This document shows, one piece after another, positions 11,083 to 22,869 of a stretch of 64,000 nucleotides of DNA. Each line of letters begins with the position of its first letter. The stretch's first letter is position 1. Both the position numbers and the translations under genes were made by a program. The notes under the pieces were generated by a model. It ran no database searches and was not told the DNA's origin. It saw only the letters and a list, made by a program, of their open reading frames with translations. The DNA comes from Patiria miniata. Its lineage: Eukaryota; Echinodermata; Asteroidea; Valvatida; Asterinidae. Location: the NCBI RefSeq assembly GCF_015706575.1, contig NW_024037059.1:27104129-27168128 (forward strand), written 5' to 3'.

Positions 11083-11895
11083 ACACTGTACGTTGTTGCC
11101 TTGGATCGAGCAATCAGGAGCAAGGAGTCAAGTTTGCTGGAAGATAAATCTATTGTTAACCATACATTCCGTGTTATACATTCCCACCCCTGCTCTGAAT
11201 TATGGAAGGCAAATGAACTTTTCATTAAATCTTTAAACCTATTGAGTGCCTCCTCTAGAAAATGAGCCCCGCAATTAAAATTTATGCACGCATGCGCATA
11301 AAGAGGCAGCAAGCAGAAATGGATATATGGCATTTATCAAAGTCTTAAAATTACCATACCATATTGTCAATTAAAAATCCTTTGCCGATTTTGAAACGAA
11401 CGATAATCATATTACATGTACTTGAATATTGTGTCCTTGTACTTAATATATTTTCCTAGCTCTAACTTGCATGTAAAATTGCAACTGAACTGAATTCGAC
11501 AAATTCGACCAATTAAGTTACCTGGCTGAAATTAACTTGGATCATAAATTAATAAATGAAGTTCCGAGCATGCATGCAACAGGAGGAGGCCAAATACATG
11601 TCCTTGTTTAGGGATTGCAATATACGCGGATGCATGGAAGGCACAACTTCTCCGCTCGAGGCTCGTGCTCCCTGCTCAGAGTTGCAAACTGAACCCCAGT
11701 TACGCCCCTAGTAACACAAATGAAGGAACTAGATTTATGTCAAGTATGTTTGTGGACAAACATAGGGCTGCTTCGGTAACTTTTTGTGACATGGGACATG
11801 TAAAGTTGCAAGTATAAGTTCCATCAAGGAAGGATGTGTACTTCTGTTTATAATAAATGGTGGCATATAATAGGTGTTTACATTCTCTTAGGGCT
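11083..11895. other. No gene or clear repeat seen
   Basis: AT-rich sequence with only short frames on both strands. No splice-bounded exon stands out. Confidence 0.4.
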
Positions 11896-11899
11896 TTGA

Positions 11900-12260
11900 A
11901 TTATGACGTAACATGTCACGTGATTACGTCATGATGACGTTACATCAATTTTCATCTATAACACATCACGGTCTAGGTACACACCAACAATCAACATAAT
12001 CAGACCTGTAGTTCTGTAGATATTGGCCATCAAATTATGCACTTTTAATATGAGGTCACAATATGACATCATTGTGATGTCACTTAAATTTTCATCTATA
12101 ACACATCCCGGTTTAGGTTCATACCAACTTTCAACCCAATCAGACCTGTAGTTCTGTAGATATTGGCTTATATAAATATGCAATTTTAATACGACGTCAG
12201 ATGTCACGTGATGACTCATCGTGACGTCACTTTAATGTTCATCTTTAACACACCCCTAAA
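11900..12260 (+). repeat. Tandem ~150-bp repeat rich in TGACGTCA-like sites
   Basis: Two and a half diverged copies of a unit containing TTTTCATCTATAACACATC, then CAGACCTGTAGTTCTGTAG, and then a palindromic block of TGACGTCA / TCACGTGA words. Single TGACGTCA sites continue at about 12361 and 12497. The words match CRE and E-box cores, but a repeat origin explains them without any regulation. Confidence 0.75.
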
Positions 12261-12517
12261 TCCTTTCCAGTACAATCAATTTGTTTAAAAAATCTTCTTA
12301 AACGGACTGACAACTTTCAGTAAACATGTTATGAACACATACAAGTTATTTCTGGCTTGATGACGTCATAAGTCAAAAACGGTAGTGAATACTGATTAGT
12401 TCGGAGTGGATAAATGTTCCTTGTGAAGTTAAAATAACGTATGAAAATATGGAAAATATAAGTGTATGCATTAATAACACCTAACTTCCGGTTTGATGAC
12501 GTCAAAGTATTCTGGAT

Positions 12518-12767
12518 CACAGGATCCTGAGACTATTATTCACTTACAGTCAAGTAAGGTATTTCAAAAGAATAATTTGGCAGTTGTTATGTTTGCAAAT
12601 GTTGTACATTACCCTTAAAACCCTTTACCAAATCAATTTCAATATGTAGAACGAAATGCATTTTTGCCCATGTGTTTAACAGTTTATTTTTTAAGCTCCG
12701 CTATATGAAAAAAATTCTGCAGGAAGAACAGAATTCGATAGCTTTTTAAATTTTAAAGTTAATGAGC
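12518..12767 (+). repeat. Duplicated ~250-bp segment, copy 2
   Basis: Near-identical to 8011-8194 plus 8475-8538, but with only TATAT where copy 1 has the long (TA)n. It shows the state before the expansion. Confidence 0.85.
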
Positions 12768-12794
12768 TTTTAGAATTCGAACTGGCCTCTTGTC

Positions 12795-13112
12795 GCAGGG
12801 CACTCTTGGTGGTCTATTGGTTATGAAATGTGCTCTATAATTCAAGGATCGTGGGTTTGAATTCCACCTGTGAAGAATGCATGTTGATGTCGGTGGTGCA
12901 TGGGTTAACTGGTCTGTCGGTCGGTCGGTCGGTCTGTCGGTCGGTTGGTTGTAGTGTTCGGCTAGGCGTGTTTTCTAGTCTCTCTTTGTATTTTCTGGGG
13001 GGGTGGTACATTTTGTTAAGTTGAATAGTTATTAATTGTTTTATTGCACTGCATCTACGGGCAATTTTGATGTGAAATCATGGCGCTTTATCAATGTTAT
13101 TCTTATTATTAT
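12795..13112 (+). mobile_element. tRNA-headed SINE with LINE-like tail
   Basis: A box-like TGGTCTATTGG at 12810-12820 and B box-like GGTTTGAATTCC at 12854-12865 are spaced as in tRNA. The 3' end, CATGGCGCTTTATCAATG plus (ATT)n, resembles the tail of the CR1/L2 LINE at 10467, which probably supplied the retrotransposition machinery. A (TCGG)n run lies at 12912-12950. Confidence 0.7.
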
Positions 13113-13524
13113 TATTCAAGTCATGTGTCCAACCGCCCGATTCAGTATGGGATGCTGTCAATAATCGTCCGTGGCGATTGTAAAACGACAATCTCACCAA
13201 TATTAGTCAATAGGGAATAACATGATTAACGAAACGCAAATTGCCTACCTGTGTTTGTCGACAATGAAGACACAACCGGCCAGCTCTGAAGCCAGACGAC
13301 AATTAAAACTAACGTCGCTTCATATTATTTTTCGACCCCTGGATCGATTTTTACTGTTTTATTTCCACAAAGTCGTTAAAATAAACGGTTACCTGAAACT
13401 GATCATGCAGTATGCCAGCAGTTCAAACTGATGGCAATTATTGTTCACAGAAAGATAATTCTGCATCTTCATGGCATTGTTTCGAAATCGCAAAGAACAA
13501 AATGAAACTAAAAAAAAAAAACTC

Positions 13525-13640
13525 CAAACAAACAAACAAACACCCCCAACAAACAAACAAACAAACAAAAAACATCCCCAACAAACAAACAAACAAACAC
13601 CCCAATACCCCAACAGACAAACAAAGCGCAAACAAACAGA
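13525..13640 (+). repeat. (CAAA)n microsatellite with CACCCC interruptions
   Basis: Runs of ACAAACAAAC broken by CCCCAA blocks. The same two motifs are joined at 7543-7640, so the compound motif recurs. Confidence 0.92.
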
Positions 13641-14221
13641 CATCAGTACTGACAGATGGCATCCAACAGATTTTTTCCCCTTAAACAGTGTGAGTCAAAA
13701 ATAACTATATACTTTTAAAATTAGCCATAGTTTTATTCTGTAGCAATATAAAAAGGATATTTTCATATGTACTTTTAGAGTAACTCTTCCTGCTTCTTTG
13801 GTGACATTTTCACTGGAGTGGTTTTCATGCATGACTGCACAGGAGACAATTAAAGGGGTCGGGTGAAATCTGACTTGCACCAATAAACTGGTCAGGGCTG
13901 GATAAGAGACAAGTTAAAAGAACACAACCATATCTAACAAAGAGACAAAACAGGATTTCATTAGCTTTTAAACTTGCGCAAGGCACCTCGTTGTTTGTAC
14001 GGTACGGTGGCATAAACGCAAAATATGAACTCACCAGGTACCGCACAATTCTCTAGGTCACCAGACGCTGCATTTGAAATATGAATAGCATGCTAGTATG
14101 AGTCCACTACTGATGACCAGGACTCATTGTGAAAACTCATTGTGATTCCTTGCTTAATAAACTGGGCGGATCAATCCCCACAATTTTTATCCCTTTTATC
14201 AATCTAACAATTTTTTTTACG

Positions 14222-15780
14222 AACGAAAAATTAATGGAAGTTAACTTTTCAAAAAGAAAAACAATGCACTCCCGATCCCTTGCATGTACCAAACATATAC
14301 GCCACCATCAACCTGCACAGAAAGATTTCGATTACTCACCACACCGAGCTTTAATTCCATGTGTTGGAGATATTTTAATCTCAATAATATTTACATTACG
14401 AAACTTATACAATAAAATGCACAATATGTAATTATTTACAACTATCGTAGCAATAACAATTGAAAGCTTGCTAATGAAGGTACCATTCTCTACACAGTCA
14501 TGTTCCGTTCACTAAACTAAAATTCTCCAATACAATACAGTGTGTGTCAATATCGTACAATATAATTAAAAATACGGAGTACTTTGTCCGCAACGGACTT
14601 GGAACATACGAACACCAGCATTTTTTGTCTCATTCCACGTTTATGAATAGACAGTCCAAAGTGAATGTTTGCTATATTGTTTACAGACCTCCGACATCGA
14701 TCAGTGGTGATATACTACAATAAACTGACCAAATTATGCTGCAAAAGGCGAACGCATTGCTAGGTCTAGCAAGTAAAGAATTTCGTTTCAACTTCGTTCC
14801 CCGTGCTCTTCAATGAATTCGATTTTTTTCTGTTTACTAATAACTGTCCAAGTTGTATATTTTATTCAAACAACGAAACAAAAAAAAAACTATTTTCCCC
14901 CTTTATTTAAACGTCTGCAGCCCTCTGGAGGAAAAAAGATTAACGGAGAATGTAGTTAATTGTTGATTATTTACATAATAGACACCCTTAAATAATAGCA
15001 TGATGCTCGTCTTTCCCAAGATGAAATGCCTTTATAACTGCTTTTTTCCCCTTCTTTTTCTTCAACCACTGTTACCAGTGTACTGCGAACGGGGTGGAAA
15101 CTCCGTGTAGTCGATTTCAAGATGGAAAACGATGATGATTATTCTCGAGCAAAGTGTCTATACTACAGGCTCAAACAAATTATGTACAATGTGTCGGCAC
15201 AAATTCAGCAAATCGTTTGCGCAGAATTGCCCAGAAAAAAAGTTTTTTAAAAATGGTGGAGGATTTCGACCGACCGCATATCACCAGTGTTGATTGCATT
15301 TTCATTTCAAAGAAACACATTGTTCTTTGTGTGACATAAAAACTGAGAAAAGAAAACTTTAAAAGACATAAAATATTTCTTAATTTCTTAATTTCTGATG
15401 TGTACACGGAGGTGGGAAAAAAATCAAAAGGTGAGTATCGAGTTTGTCCCAGCGGCCTCGCACCCCGTGATCCTGCGGTTTATCGCAGGGAGATGCGAAA
15501 CGAAGACGCTTCAAGTCTCGAGTTCGGCACCACTAGGCCACGGCTCACCCGGCTCAAAGTGTAAAAATTCACAATTGTATACCTTATATCGCGCAAATGG
15601 CGCAAAAGTTGTGCAATCATTGTTTGTGAATGAATGTTGAAGCACGCCATCTATTGTTGGAGTATTGCCAGTCAAAGTGATGTTCGATTTGGTACGAACC
15701 ATACAGCGCCCCCTATGTAACTTAGAGTCTTGAACTTTTGACCAACCAAATTTTAACAGGGTAATAATTCGACAGTATGG
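14222..15780 (+). repeat. Locally duplicated ~1.5-kb repeat, copy A
   Basis: Starts near GAAGTTAACTTTTC and ends GACCAACCAAATTTTAACAG. It matches the interrupted copy at 17986-21927 at roughly 95% or better by eye. It includes an internal block (15452-15556) whose minus strand has the A box-like TGGCCTAGTGG. Short open frames, such as one starting MENDDDYSRAK at about 15121, recur in the copies, but nothing shows that they are genes. Confidence 0.85.
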
Positions 15781-16596
15781 CAGGGGCGGCGGAACCGGGG
15801 GGCCTTCCCCGATTTTCCCAGGCCAACAAAAGTGCCCCTCTCGCAGTCATTAATGTGGCCCCTGACATGAAAACAAAACGGCCCCTCAAACGCACACATG
15901 AAAGCATTATGATCGCGCTTAAAAACTGTCTCCTCTCTTGTAATGCAAAAGCGCCCCTCAAGATATACACATTTACCCCTCGCGCATTAACAAGATTGTG
16001 AACCTTCTTGAGAAGGAAAATTATCCCTCGAAAGCACAAACACCCCTTTCGCAATAATAAAAGTGTGCCCCTCTCGAGATAAGAAAATGACCATCAAAAA
16101 CAATAGTGCTCTACTTGCCGATAACTTATCGAGATGGAAAACTGCCCATCGAAAGCACAACTACTAGTGCCCCGCTCGCAACATTAAAACGGTGCCCCTC
16201 TCATCACAAGATGCAAAACTGGCCTCAACAAAAAATAGTGCTCCTCATACGAATAAAATGGTCACTGAATGAACTGTCCATCAAAAGCAACATTGCCCCT
16301 CTCGCGATGAAAAAAATGGTCCTCTGCATAGGCCTAACTACTCAAACTCAAGGGCGGACCCAGAGAGGGTACTGCCGGGGCTGTGCCGGAGAAATTACCT
16401 GATTTGAGAACAATACGGCTATACTGCGACTATTTCCGGAATAGTTCTACACTGTAATTGTTTGAGTGAGGGAATTAAGATTTAAAAAACTGCAATTTGA
16501 AAGAAAATAGTTTAACAATTTTCTCCTCTTTCACACCGACGGAAGGTGCCCTTTTTCTGGTGATCCCCCCGTTTGAAAAGCGTTCCGCCGCCGCTG
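15781..16596. mobile_element. hAT-like nonautonomous element with CAGGGGCGGCGGAAC ends
   Basis: Left end CAGGGGCGGCGGAACCGGGG and right end ending GTTCCGCCGCCGCTG are inverted repeats. A partial 8-bp match (AGTATGGC / ATTATGGT) flanks it. The interior is a degenerate series of GTGCCCCTCTCGC blocks spaced about 30-50 bp, which gives a spurious minus-strand frame. A truncated copy lies at 21928-22505 in the duplicate unit. Confidence 0.65.
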
Positions 16597-16625
16597 ATTA
16601 TGGTGACTTTTTGAATCCACTTCTA

Positions 16626-16945
16626 GCGAAGCGAATCATTTTGATCCGTGTCAACGTTTGTACATGTACATGTGGGTCTTTCTATAAAGTAGGGGTCCAA
16701 TGAGAGATGTTGTCCTTTTTGCTTAATTTAACTAAATAGGAAATTGATTATAAGTTTTTGGAACTTTATATGTAACAAACTCCAATCAGTTGCATAGATA
16801 AAACCTACAAATTTGGTATCTTGATCCCATTCCTGTTTTGGTTAAAATCAGCCGGGAATTCTCATAGTTTTGGCTAAAAGTATACAGTCTCAAACTATTA
16901 ACATTCGTGCAATTTCCAGCTTGGCCCACTGAAACTAAAACTGTG
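16626..16945 (+). repeat. Right tail of duplicated unit, copy A
   Basis: GCGAAGCGAATCATTTTGATCC through AACTATTAACATTCGTGC is repeated at 22506-22795. In copy A it follows the complete hAT-like element; in copy B it follows a truncated one. Confidence 0.85.
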
Positions 16946-16980
16946 CAGCGCCACCATGCGTTTGAGAAAAGGTGAATGTA

Positions 16981-17390
16981 GGGCCGCCGCATGCGTAATT
17001 TTTTTTCCTAGGAGGGTTAGGGGCAATGTCATGAATAATTCAGTTTTTCCTTTGAATCATTGCAAGACTTAGGTTCTCGTTCTATTTTCCCCTTAATTTA
17101 AAATTATCTCAGTGATAAATTTGGAGAAGAAAAATAGCTGATGAAAATGAGCAGCGACGACGTGGATTCGAACCAGGGATCTTTGTATCCATAGTTCATC
17201 TCGCTATCCACTAGGCTACTGTGTGGTAGCTCGACAACAACCGTTCTTTAAAATGCTTTAATGTATTGTTACTAGTTGAGTAACTAACAACAATGCTGTT
17301 GATGTCATTGTCCATTCTCATGGATAAACATGAATTATTCATGACATTGCCCCTAACCCTCCTAGGAATAAAAATTACGCGGGCCGCGTG
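16981..17390. mobile_element. Foldback element with ~55-bp arms and a tRNA-like core
   Basis: Left arm GTAATTTTTTTTCCTAGGAG...GCAATGTCATGAATAATTC pairs with GAATTATTCATGACATTGC...CCTAGGAATAAAAATTAC on the right. The arms include GGAGGGTTAGGGGC, a telomere-like word. A tRNA-like sequence sits in the middle (17158-17222). No protein coding. Confidence 0.8.
17158..17222 (-). other. tRNA-like sequence (A and B boxes), probable pseudogene
   Basis: The minus strand reads TAGCCTAGTGGATAGCG, a fine A box, and GGTTCGAATCC, a perfect B box, with tRNA-like spacing. The acceptor arm does not pair and the T stem has a mismatch, so this is a tRNA-derived or SINE-derived remnant inside the foldback element rather than a working tRNA gene. 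Confidence 0.6.
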
Positions 17391-17544
17391 TATCGCCATT
17401 TTTAGACTTAACATTGAAATGTCTTCTTTTTTTTCTCCACGTCAAAAGAATTTGATAATTCTGTGATAGCCGTGAAGTTTACTAAAAAAACAAAAAAACC
17501 TGAAAATGTGCAAACCAAAAAATGTAAAGTAGGCCCCTTCGTTT

Positions 17545-17985
17545 TCATTATAAATAAACACATGGTTCTTTGTGTAATTTTTTTTTAAGGAGAATAAAAA
17601 CTTTAATATTTCTTAATTGCTTATGTGTAGAATGGAGAAAATCAAAAGGTGAGTATCGAGTTTGTCCCAGCGGCCTCGCACCCCGTGATCCTGCGGTTTA
17701 TCGCAGGGAGATGCGAAACGAAGACGCTTCAAGTCTCGAGTTCGGCACCACTAGGCCACGGCTCACCCGGCTCAAAGGGTACAAATTCACAATCATATAC
17801 TTTGATATTATTGTAACGCGCAAATGGCGCAATAGTTGTGCAATCAATAATTGTTTGTGGATCATTGCTGTAGCACGCCATCTATTGTTGGATTCTTGCC
17901 AGTCAAAATAATGTTCGATTCGGTACAAACCGGACAAGGCCCTCTATTTTAACTAAGAGTCCTGAACTTTTGACCAACCAAACGA
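17545..17985 (+). repeat. Partial copy of the ~1.5-kb repeat
   Basis: It matches about 15310-15755 of copy A (for example GGTGAGTATCGAGTTTGTCC and GTTTATCGCAGGGAGATGCG). It joins directly to the start of the next copy at CAACCAAACGAAGTTAAC, which shows head-to-tail arrangement. Confidence 0.85.
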
Positions 17986-18490
17986 AGTTAACTTTCGAAA
18001 AGAAAAACAACATGCACTCCCTTGCATGCACCGAACGTATACGCTACCATTAAAATGCACTGACAGAATTCAGTGATTCACCACACCGAGCTTTAATTCC
18101 ATGTGTTGGAGATATTTTAATCTCAATATTATTTACATTCCGAAACTTATACAAAAAAATGCAAAATATGTAATTATTTACAACTATCAACACATGAATT
18201 GCTATCGTAGCAATAACAATAGATAGCTTGCTAATTAAGGTACCATTCTCCACACAGTCATGATCCGTTCATTAAACTAAAATTCTCAAATACAATACAG
18301 TGTGTGTCAATATCGTACAATATAATCAGCAATACGGAGTACTTTGTCCGCAACGGACTTGGAACATACGAACGCCAGCATTTTTTTCTCATTCCACGTT
18401 TATGAATAGACAGTCCAAAGGGAATGTTTGCTATATTGTTTACAGACCTCGAAATCGATCAGTTGTGATATCCTAAAATAAACTACAAAT

Positions 18491-20706
18491 CAGTGTTGTA
18501 GTCGAGACCGGATAGTCCGAGACCGAGACCAAGACCGAGACCTGAAGTTGCGAGACCGAGACCGAGACCGAGACCAGCCCCTTCAAGGCGGACCGAGACC
18601 GAGACCGAAATGGTACGAGAACGAGACCGGGACCGCGGATAATAAATAACAATAATCTAAATAAACAACAAGACACTAATTACAGCTGAACAGTCTGTCC
18701 TTGAGATGTTGATGTTCATGGGGATGCGAAGGAAGTGATTGAAAGTTAGGAATCACTTGTACCTGCTTAATTGTGTCATGCGAGTGCTCTTCGTGTTTGC
18801 TTCATGCCATAAATCACAACATGGCAACAGAATTTGTTATTGTCACAATCAATTAAAAAAATTGAAAACAACCTAATTTAAAGAAGGGGAAAACCTTATT
18901 TGATGAACTCCATATATTTTTGCCACATTTAAAAAAAAAAAAAAATTAATATTGTTTAACTACTATAAAGTGTAAATCTGATGAAGAAACTCTAACTGAG
19001 GAGTACGACAAATGGAACTAGTTTTTGCAAAACTTGAACATCTTGAAACTTGACAAAAGTAAAAAGTTAAAGGTGGATGTTTCATCTGTTATAGGAACTC
19101 GGACCCTAAACTCCACAGCCACCCCTTGATTTCAGCAATGACCACTAACGGATATTTAAATGCAACTTTAATTTTACATTGGACCTCCTTGTAAACCTGA
19201 TTCGAAAAAAATTTGGAGCAAGAAAATATTGATTTATTTTTTTAATTTCAGTCATGGAATATAGATTTGTACATGTAGACCAAAAAATTGAGAGATGGTA
19301 GCCAGATATGGATTGGTCTGCCCCCCCCCCCTCCCTCTTTGTGATTCTCCTTCCAACCCTGCATGTTTGTGTGTCCCCTACATGTTTGTTTCTTGTTCCT
19401 CTGTCATTTACCTCCGAAGAAGGCCTGGCTCAGGCTGAAATGTAATGCCACTTTATGTTTGTTTAATGTCGATAACGTTACATATATTATAGAAGATTGA
19501 TGAACCATATTTGCCTGATCTATCTTCTGTTAATTGCCCGCCGTCATCATCGTCATTAGCCTATTTGAGAATATGGCTGACACAATAGACGGGCGCTGTC
19601 ACAAACTGAATGTGGTGGGCGAGATGTACTTTTAGGATTCATGGCTCAGTGCGCACGCCTCTCTGTGTTTTGTACCGTGCCATCGTATCGCCCGCATCAG
19701 CTACTTTGCTGGGCAATTTACTTGAATATTTTAGTGATTAACAAGTACGACATATTGCCAATATATTAATAGTTTATTGTGATGGCCGTAAACAGCATAT
19801 AGCGATTAATGGAACACAATTCTTCTCGACTCATGCAAATGCAATTGACATTTAGGAAGGAGACGAGGCAGGCAATTAGACTCTCATGATTTTTGTAGCT
19901 CAATTTGTGTTTATCACAGATGAAAAGATGAATACATGGCGAATCAAAAAGAAAGTGACCGTAGGCCTATGTTAAAAAAAATGGCACGCTCCATTTTGTA
20001 AAAAATATAATTGGGATAAAGAACATGTTATTGAGTTTAGTAACTGTGAACATTTCACGTAATTTGCATACTCTATTCCCAAGTCGTGTCTATTTTAATA
20101 AAGAGATCACAAAATTCAGCTGTCCACCACTAATACCAATTTAACGGTTTACGAATTGATGAATATCCATTAATAAATATAATGAAAAAAAAACGTTTTC
20201 CCGCCTCCACGAATAAAGGAAAAATTGAAAAGGAAAATCGAAAAAAAATCACCAATATTTCTAGGGGAAAAGAGTTGAATTGTTCCCCATATTCAAAATA
20301 CAAAATCTGACGGTAAAAATAATGTTTCAGTCTTGATTCAAAAGATTTAAATCTCAGTTGTATTTGGAATCAATGAGGATGGCTATAAAGTGCTTGTTTC
20401 AACAGATCATCCCACAATAAAAACGAGAAATAAGAAGAGGAGCAATGGTTATTGGACTATGCCTCACTCACTAGAAAGTGAAGAGAGACATGTCCATTAG
20501 CATCACACTGCAGTCACATTTGCCCTAAACTGATTCTTTACTTCACCCTAAAAGGGTCGGGGGCGGAATCCGGCCCCCTCACTTTTTGGACTCGAGACCA
20601 GCCAAAATATCGAGACCAAAGGGGACCGACACCGAGACCAAGACCGAGACCACAGCTCCCGAGACCGAGACCGAGACCGAGACCGGTCTCGAGACCTACA
20701 ACACTG
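18491..20706. mobile_element. 2.2-kb hAT-like nonautonomous element
   Basis: Ends are CAGTGTTGTAGTCGAGACC and GGTCTCGAGACCTACAACACTG. The flanks CTACAAAT (18483-18490) and CTGCAAAT (20707-20714) form a 7/8-matching 8-bp target duplication, the hAT hallmark. Subterminal (GAGACC)n hexamers lie at 18505-18640 and 20590-20695. The 1.8-kb interior has no transposase-like frame. It carries a piece of Penelope-like 3' UTR at 19330-19450. The insertion breaks copy B of the local repeat, so it is younger than that duplication. Confidence 0.85.
19330..19450 (+). mobile_element. Penelope-like 3' UTR fragment within the hAT-like element
   Basis: CCTGCATGTTTGTGTG, then CCTCTGTCATTT and CTCCGAAGAAGGCC match, in order, the 3' UTR of the Penelope-like fragment at 8740-8850 (minus strand). 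A PLE tail was therefore carried in or inserted into the DNA transposon. Confidence 0.6.
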
Positions 20707-21927
20707 CTGCAAATAAAAAGGCGGACGCATTGCTAGGTCTAGCAAGTAAAGAATTTCGTTTCAAGTTCGTTCCGCGTGCTCTTCAATGAATTCGATTTTT
20801 CTGTTTACTAATAAATGTCCAAGTTGTATATTTTATTCAAACAACGAAACAAAAAAACCCTATTTTCCCCCCTTATTTAAACGTCTGCAGCCCTCTGGAG
20901 GAAAAAAGATTAACGAAGAATGTAGATAATTGTTGATTATTTACATAATGGACACCCTTAAATAATAGCATGATGCTCGTCTTTCCCAAGATGAAATGCC
21001 TTTATAATTGCTTTTTTTCCCCCCTTCTTTATCTTTAACCACTGTTAACAGTGTACTGCAAACGGGGTGGAAACTCCGTGTAGTCGATTTCAAGATGGAA
21101 AACGATGATGATTATTCTCGAGCAAAGTGCCTATACTACAGGCTCAAACAAATTATTTACAATGTGTCGGCACGAATTCAGCAAATCGTTTGCGCAGAAT
21201 TGCCCAGAAGAAAGTTTAAAAAAAAAAAAATGGAGGAGGATTTCGACCGACTGCATATCACCAGTGTTGATTGCATTTTCATTTCAAAGAAACACATTGT
21301 TCTTTGTGTGAAATAAAAACTGAGAAAAGAAAATGTGTCGACACGAATTCAGCAAATCGTTTGCGCAGAATTGCCCAGAAGAAAGGTTTTTTTTTTTTAA
21401 ATGGTGGAGGATTTCGACCGACTGCATATCACCAGTGTTGATTGCATTTTCATTTCAAAGAAACACATTGTTCTTTGTGTGAAATAAAAACTGAGAAAAG
21501 AAAACTTTAAAAGACATAAAATATTTCTTAATTTCTTAATTTCTTATGTGTACACGGAGGTGGAAAAACAAATCAAAAGGTGAGTATCGAGTTTGTCCCA
21601 GCGGCCTCGCACCCCGTGATCCTGCGGTTTAGCAGGCAGATGCGAAACGAAGACGCTTAAAGTCTCGAGTTCGGTACCACTAGGCCACGGCTCACCCGGC
21701 TCAAAGTGTACAAATTCACAATTGTATACCTTATATCGCGCAAATGGCGCAAAAGTTGTGCAATCATTGTTTGTGAATGAATGTTGTAGCACGCCATCTA
21801 TTGTTGGAGTATTGCCAGTCAAAGTGATGTTCGATTTGGTACGAACCATACAGCGCCCCCTATGTAACTTAGAGTCTTGAACTTTTGACCAACCAAATTT
21901 TAACAGAGTAATAATTCGACAGTATGG

Positions 21928-22505
21928 CAGGGGCGGCGGAACCGGGGGGGGGGGCCTCCCCCAATTTTCCCAGGCCAACAAAAGTGCCCCTCTCGCAGTC
22001 ATTAATGTGGCCCCTGACATGAAAACAAAACGGTCCCTCAAACGCACACATGAAAGCATTATGATCGCGCTTAAAAACTGTCTCCTCTCTTGTAATGCAA
22101 AAGCGCCCCTCAAGATATACACATTTACCCCTCGCGCATTAACAAGATTGTGAACCTTCTTGAGAAGGAAAATTATCCCTCGAAAGCACAAACACCCCTT
22201 TCGCAATAATAAAAGTGTGCCCCTCTCGAGATAAGAAAATGACCATCAAAAACAATAGTGCTCTACTCGCCGATAACTAATCGAGATGGAAAACTGCCCA
22301 TCGAAAGCACAACTACTAGTGCCCCGCTCGCAACATTAAAACGGTGCCCCTCTCATCACAAGATGCAAAACTGGCCTCAACAAAAAAAAAGTGCTCCTCA
22401 CACGAATAAAATGGTCACTGAATGAACTCTCCATCAAAAGCAACATTGCCCCTCTCGCGATAAAAAAAAGGGTCCTCTGCATAGGCCTAACTACTCAAAC
22501 TCAAG
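21928..22505. mobile_element. Truncated copy of the CAGGGGCGGCGG hAT-like element
   Basis: Left end and interior match 15781-16345; the right terminal ~280 bp are absent and the unit tail follows at once (junction CTCAAG|CGAAGCG). The 220-residue minus frame over 21544-22206 is a by-product of the GC-rich internal repeats. Confidence 0.75.
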
Positions 22506-22795
22506 CGAAGCGAATCATTTTGATCCGTGTCAACGTTTGTACATGTACATGTGGGTCTTTCTATAAAGTAGGGGTCCAATGAGAAATGTTGTCCTTTTTG
22601 CTTAATTTAACTAAATAGGAAATCGATTAAAGTTTATGGAACTTTATATGTAACAAACTCCAATCAGTTGCATAGATAAAACCTACAAATTTGGTATCTT
22701 GATCCCATTCCTGTTTTGGTTAAAAATCAGCCGGGAATTCTCATAGTTTTGGCTAAAAAATACAGTCTCAAACTATTAACATTTGTGCAATTTCA
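22506..22795 (+). repeat. Right tail of duplicated unit, copy B
   Basis: Matches 16626-16945 nearly base for base and ends near AACTATTAACATTTGTGC, after which the two units differ. Confidence 0.85.
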
Positions 22796-22869
22796 ACATG
22801 AGATACACTTTGTAAAGAAAAACATGTGTGAAGATGTGATATGGTGTTCCCAAATATTATGGTTTCACA

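Larger units (their letters stand above)
17986..21927 (+). repeat. ~1.5-kb repeat, copy B, split by a 2.2-kb hAT-like element
   Basis: 17986-18490 and 20707-21927 together match copy A. Inside, about 167 bp are tandemly duplicated (about 21167-21333 and 21334-21503, each with GTCGRCACGAATTCAGCAAA). Copy A has that part once. Confidence 0.85.

Noticed and set aside
17158-17222. A functional tRNA gene
   Set aside because: Boxes A and B are good but acceptor pairing fails and it sits inside a foldback element.
21544-22206. 220-residue minus-strand open frame
   Set aside because: It lies across the hAT-like element and unit end; its repeated RGA-type words come from the GC-rich periodic interior, and the twin copy has a different frame length.
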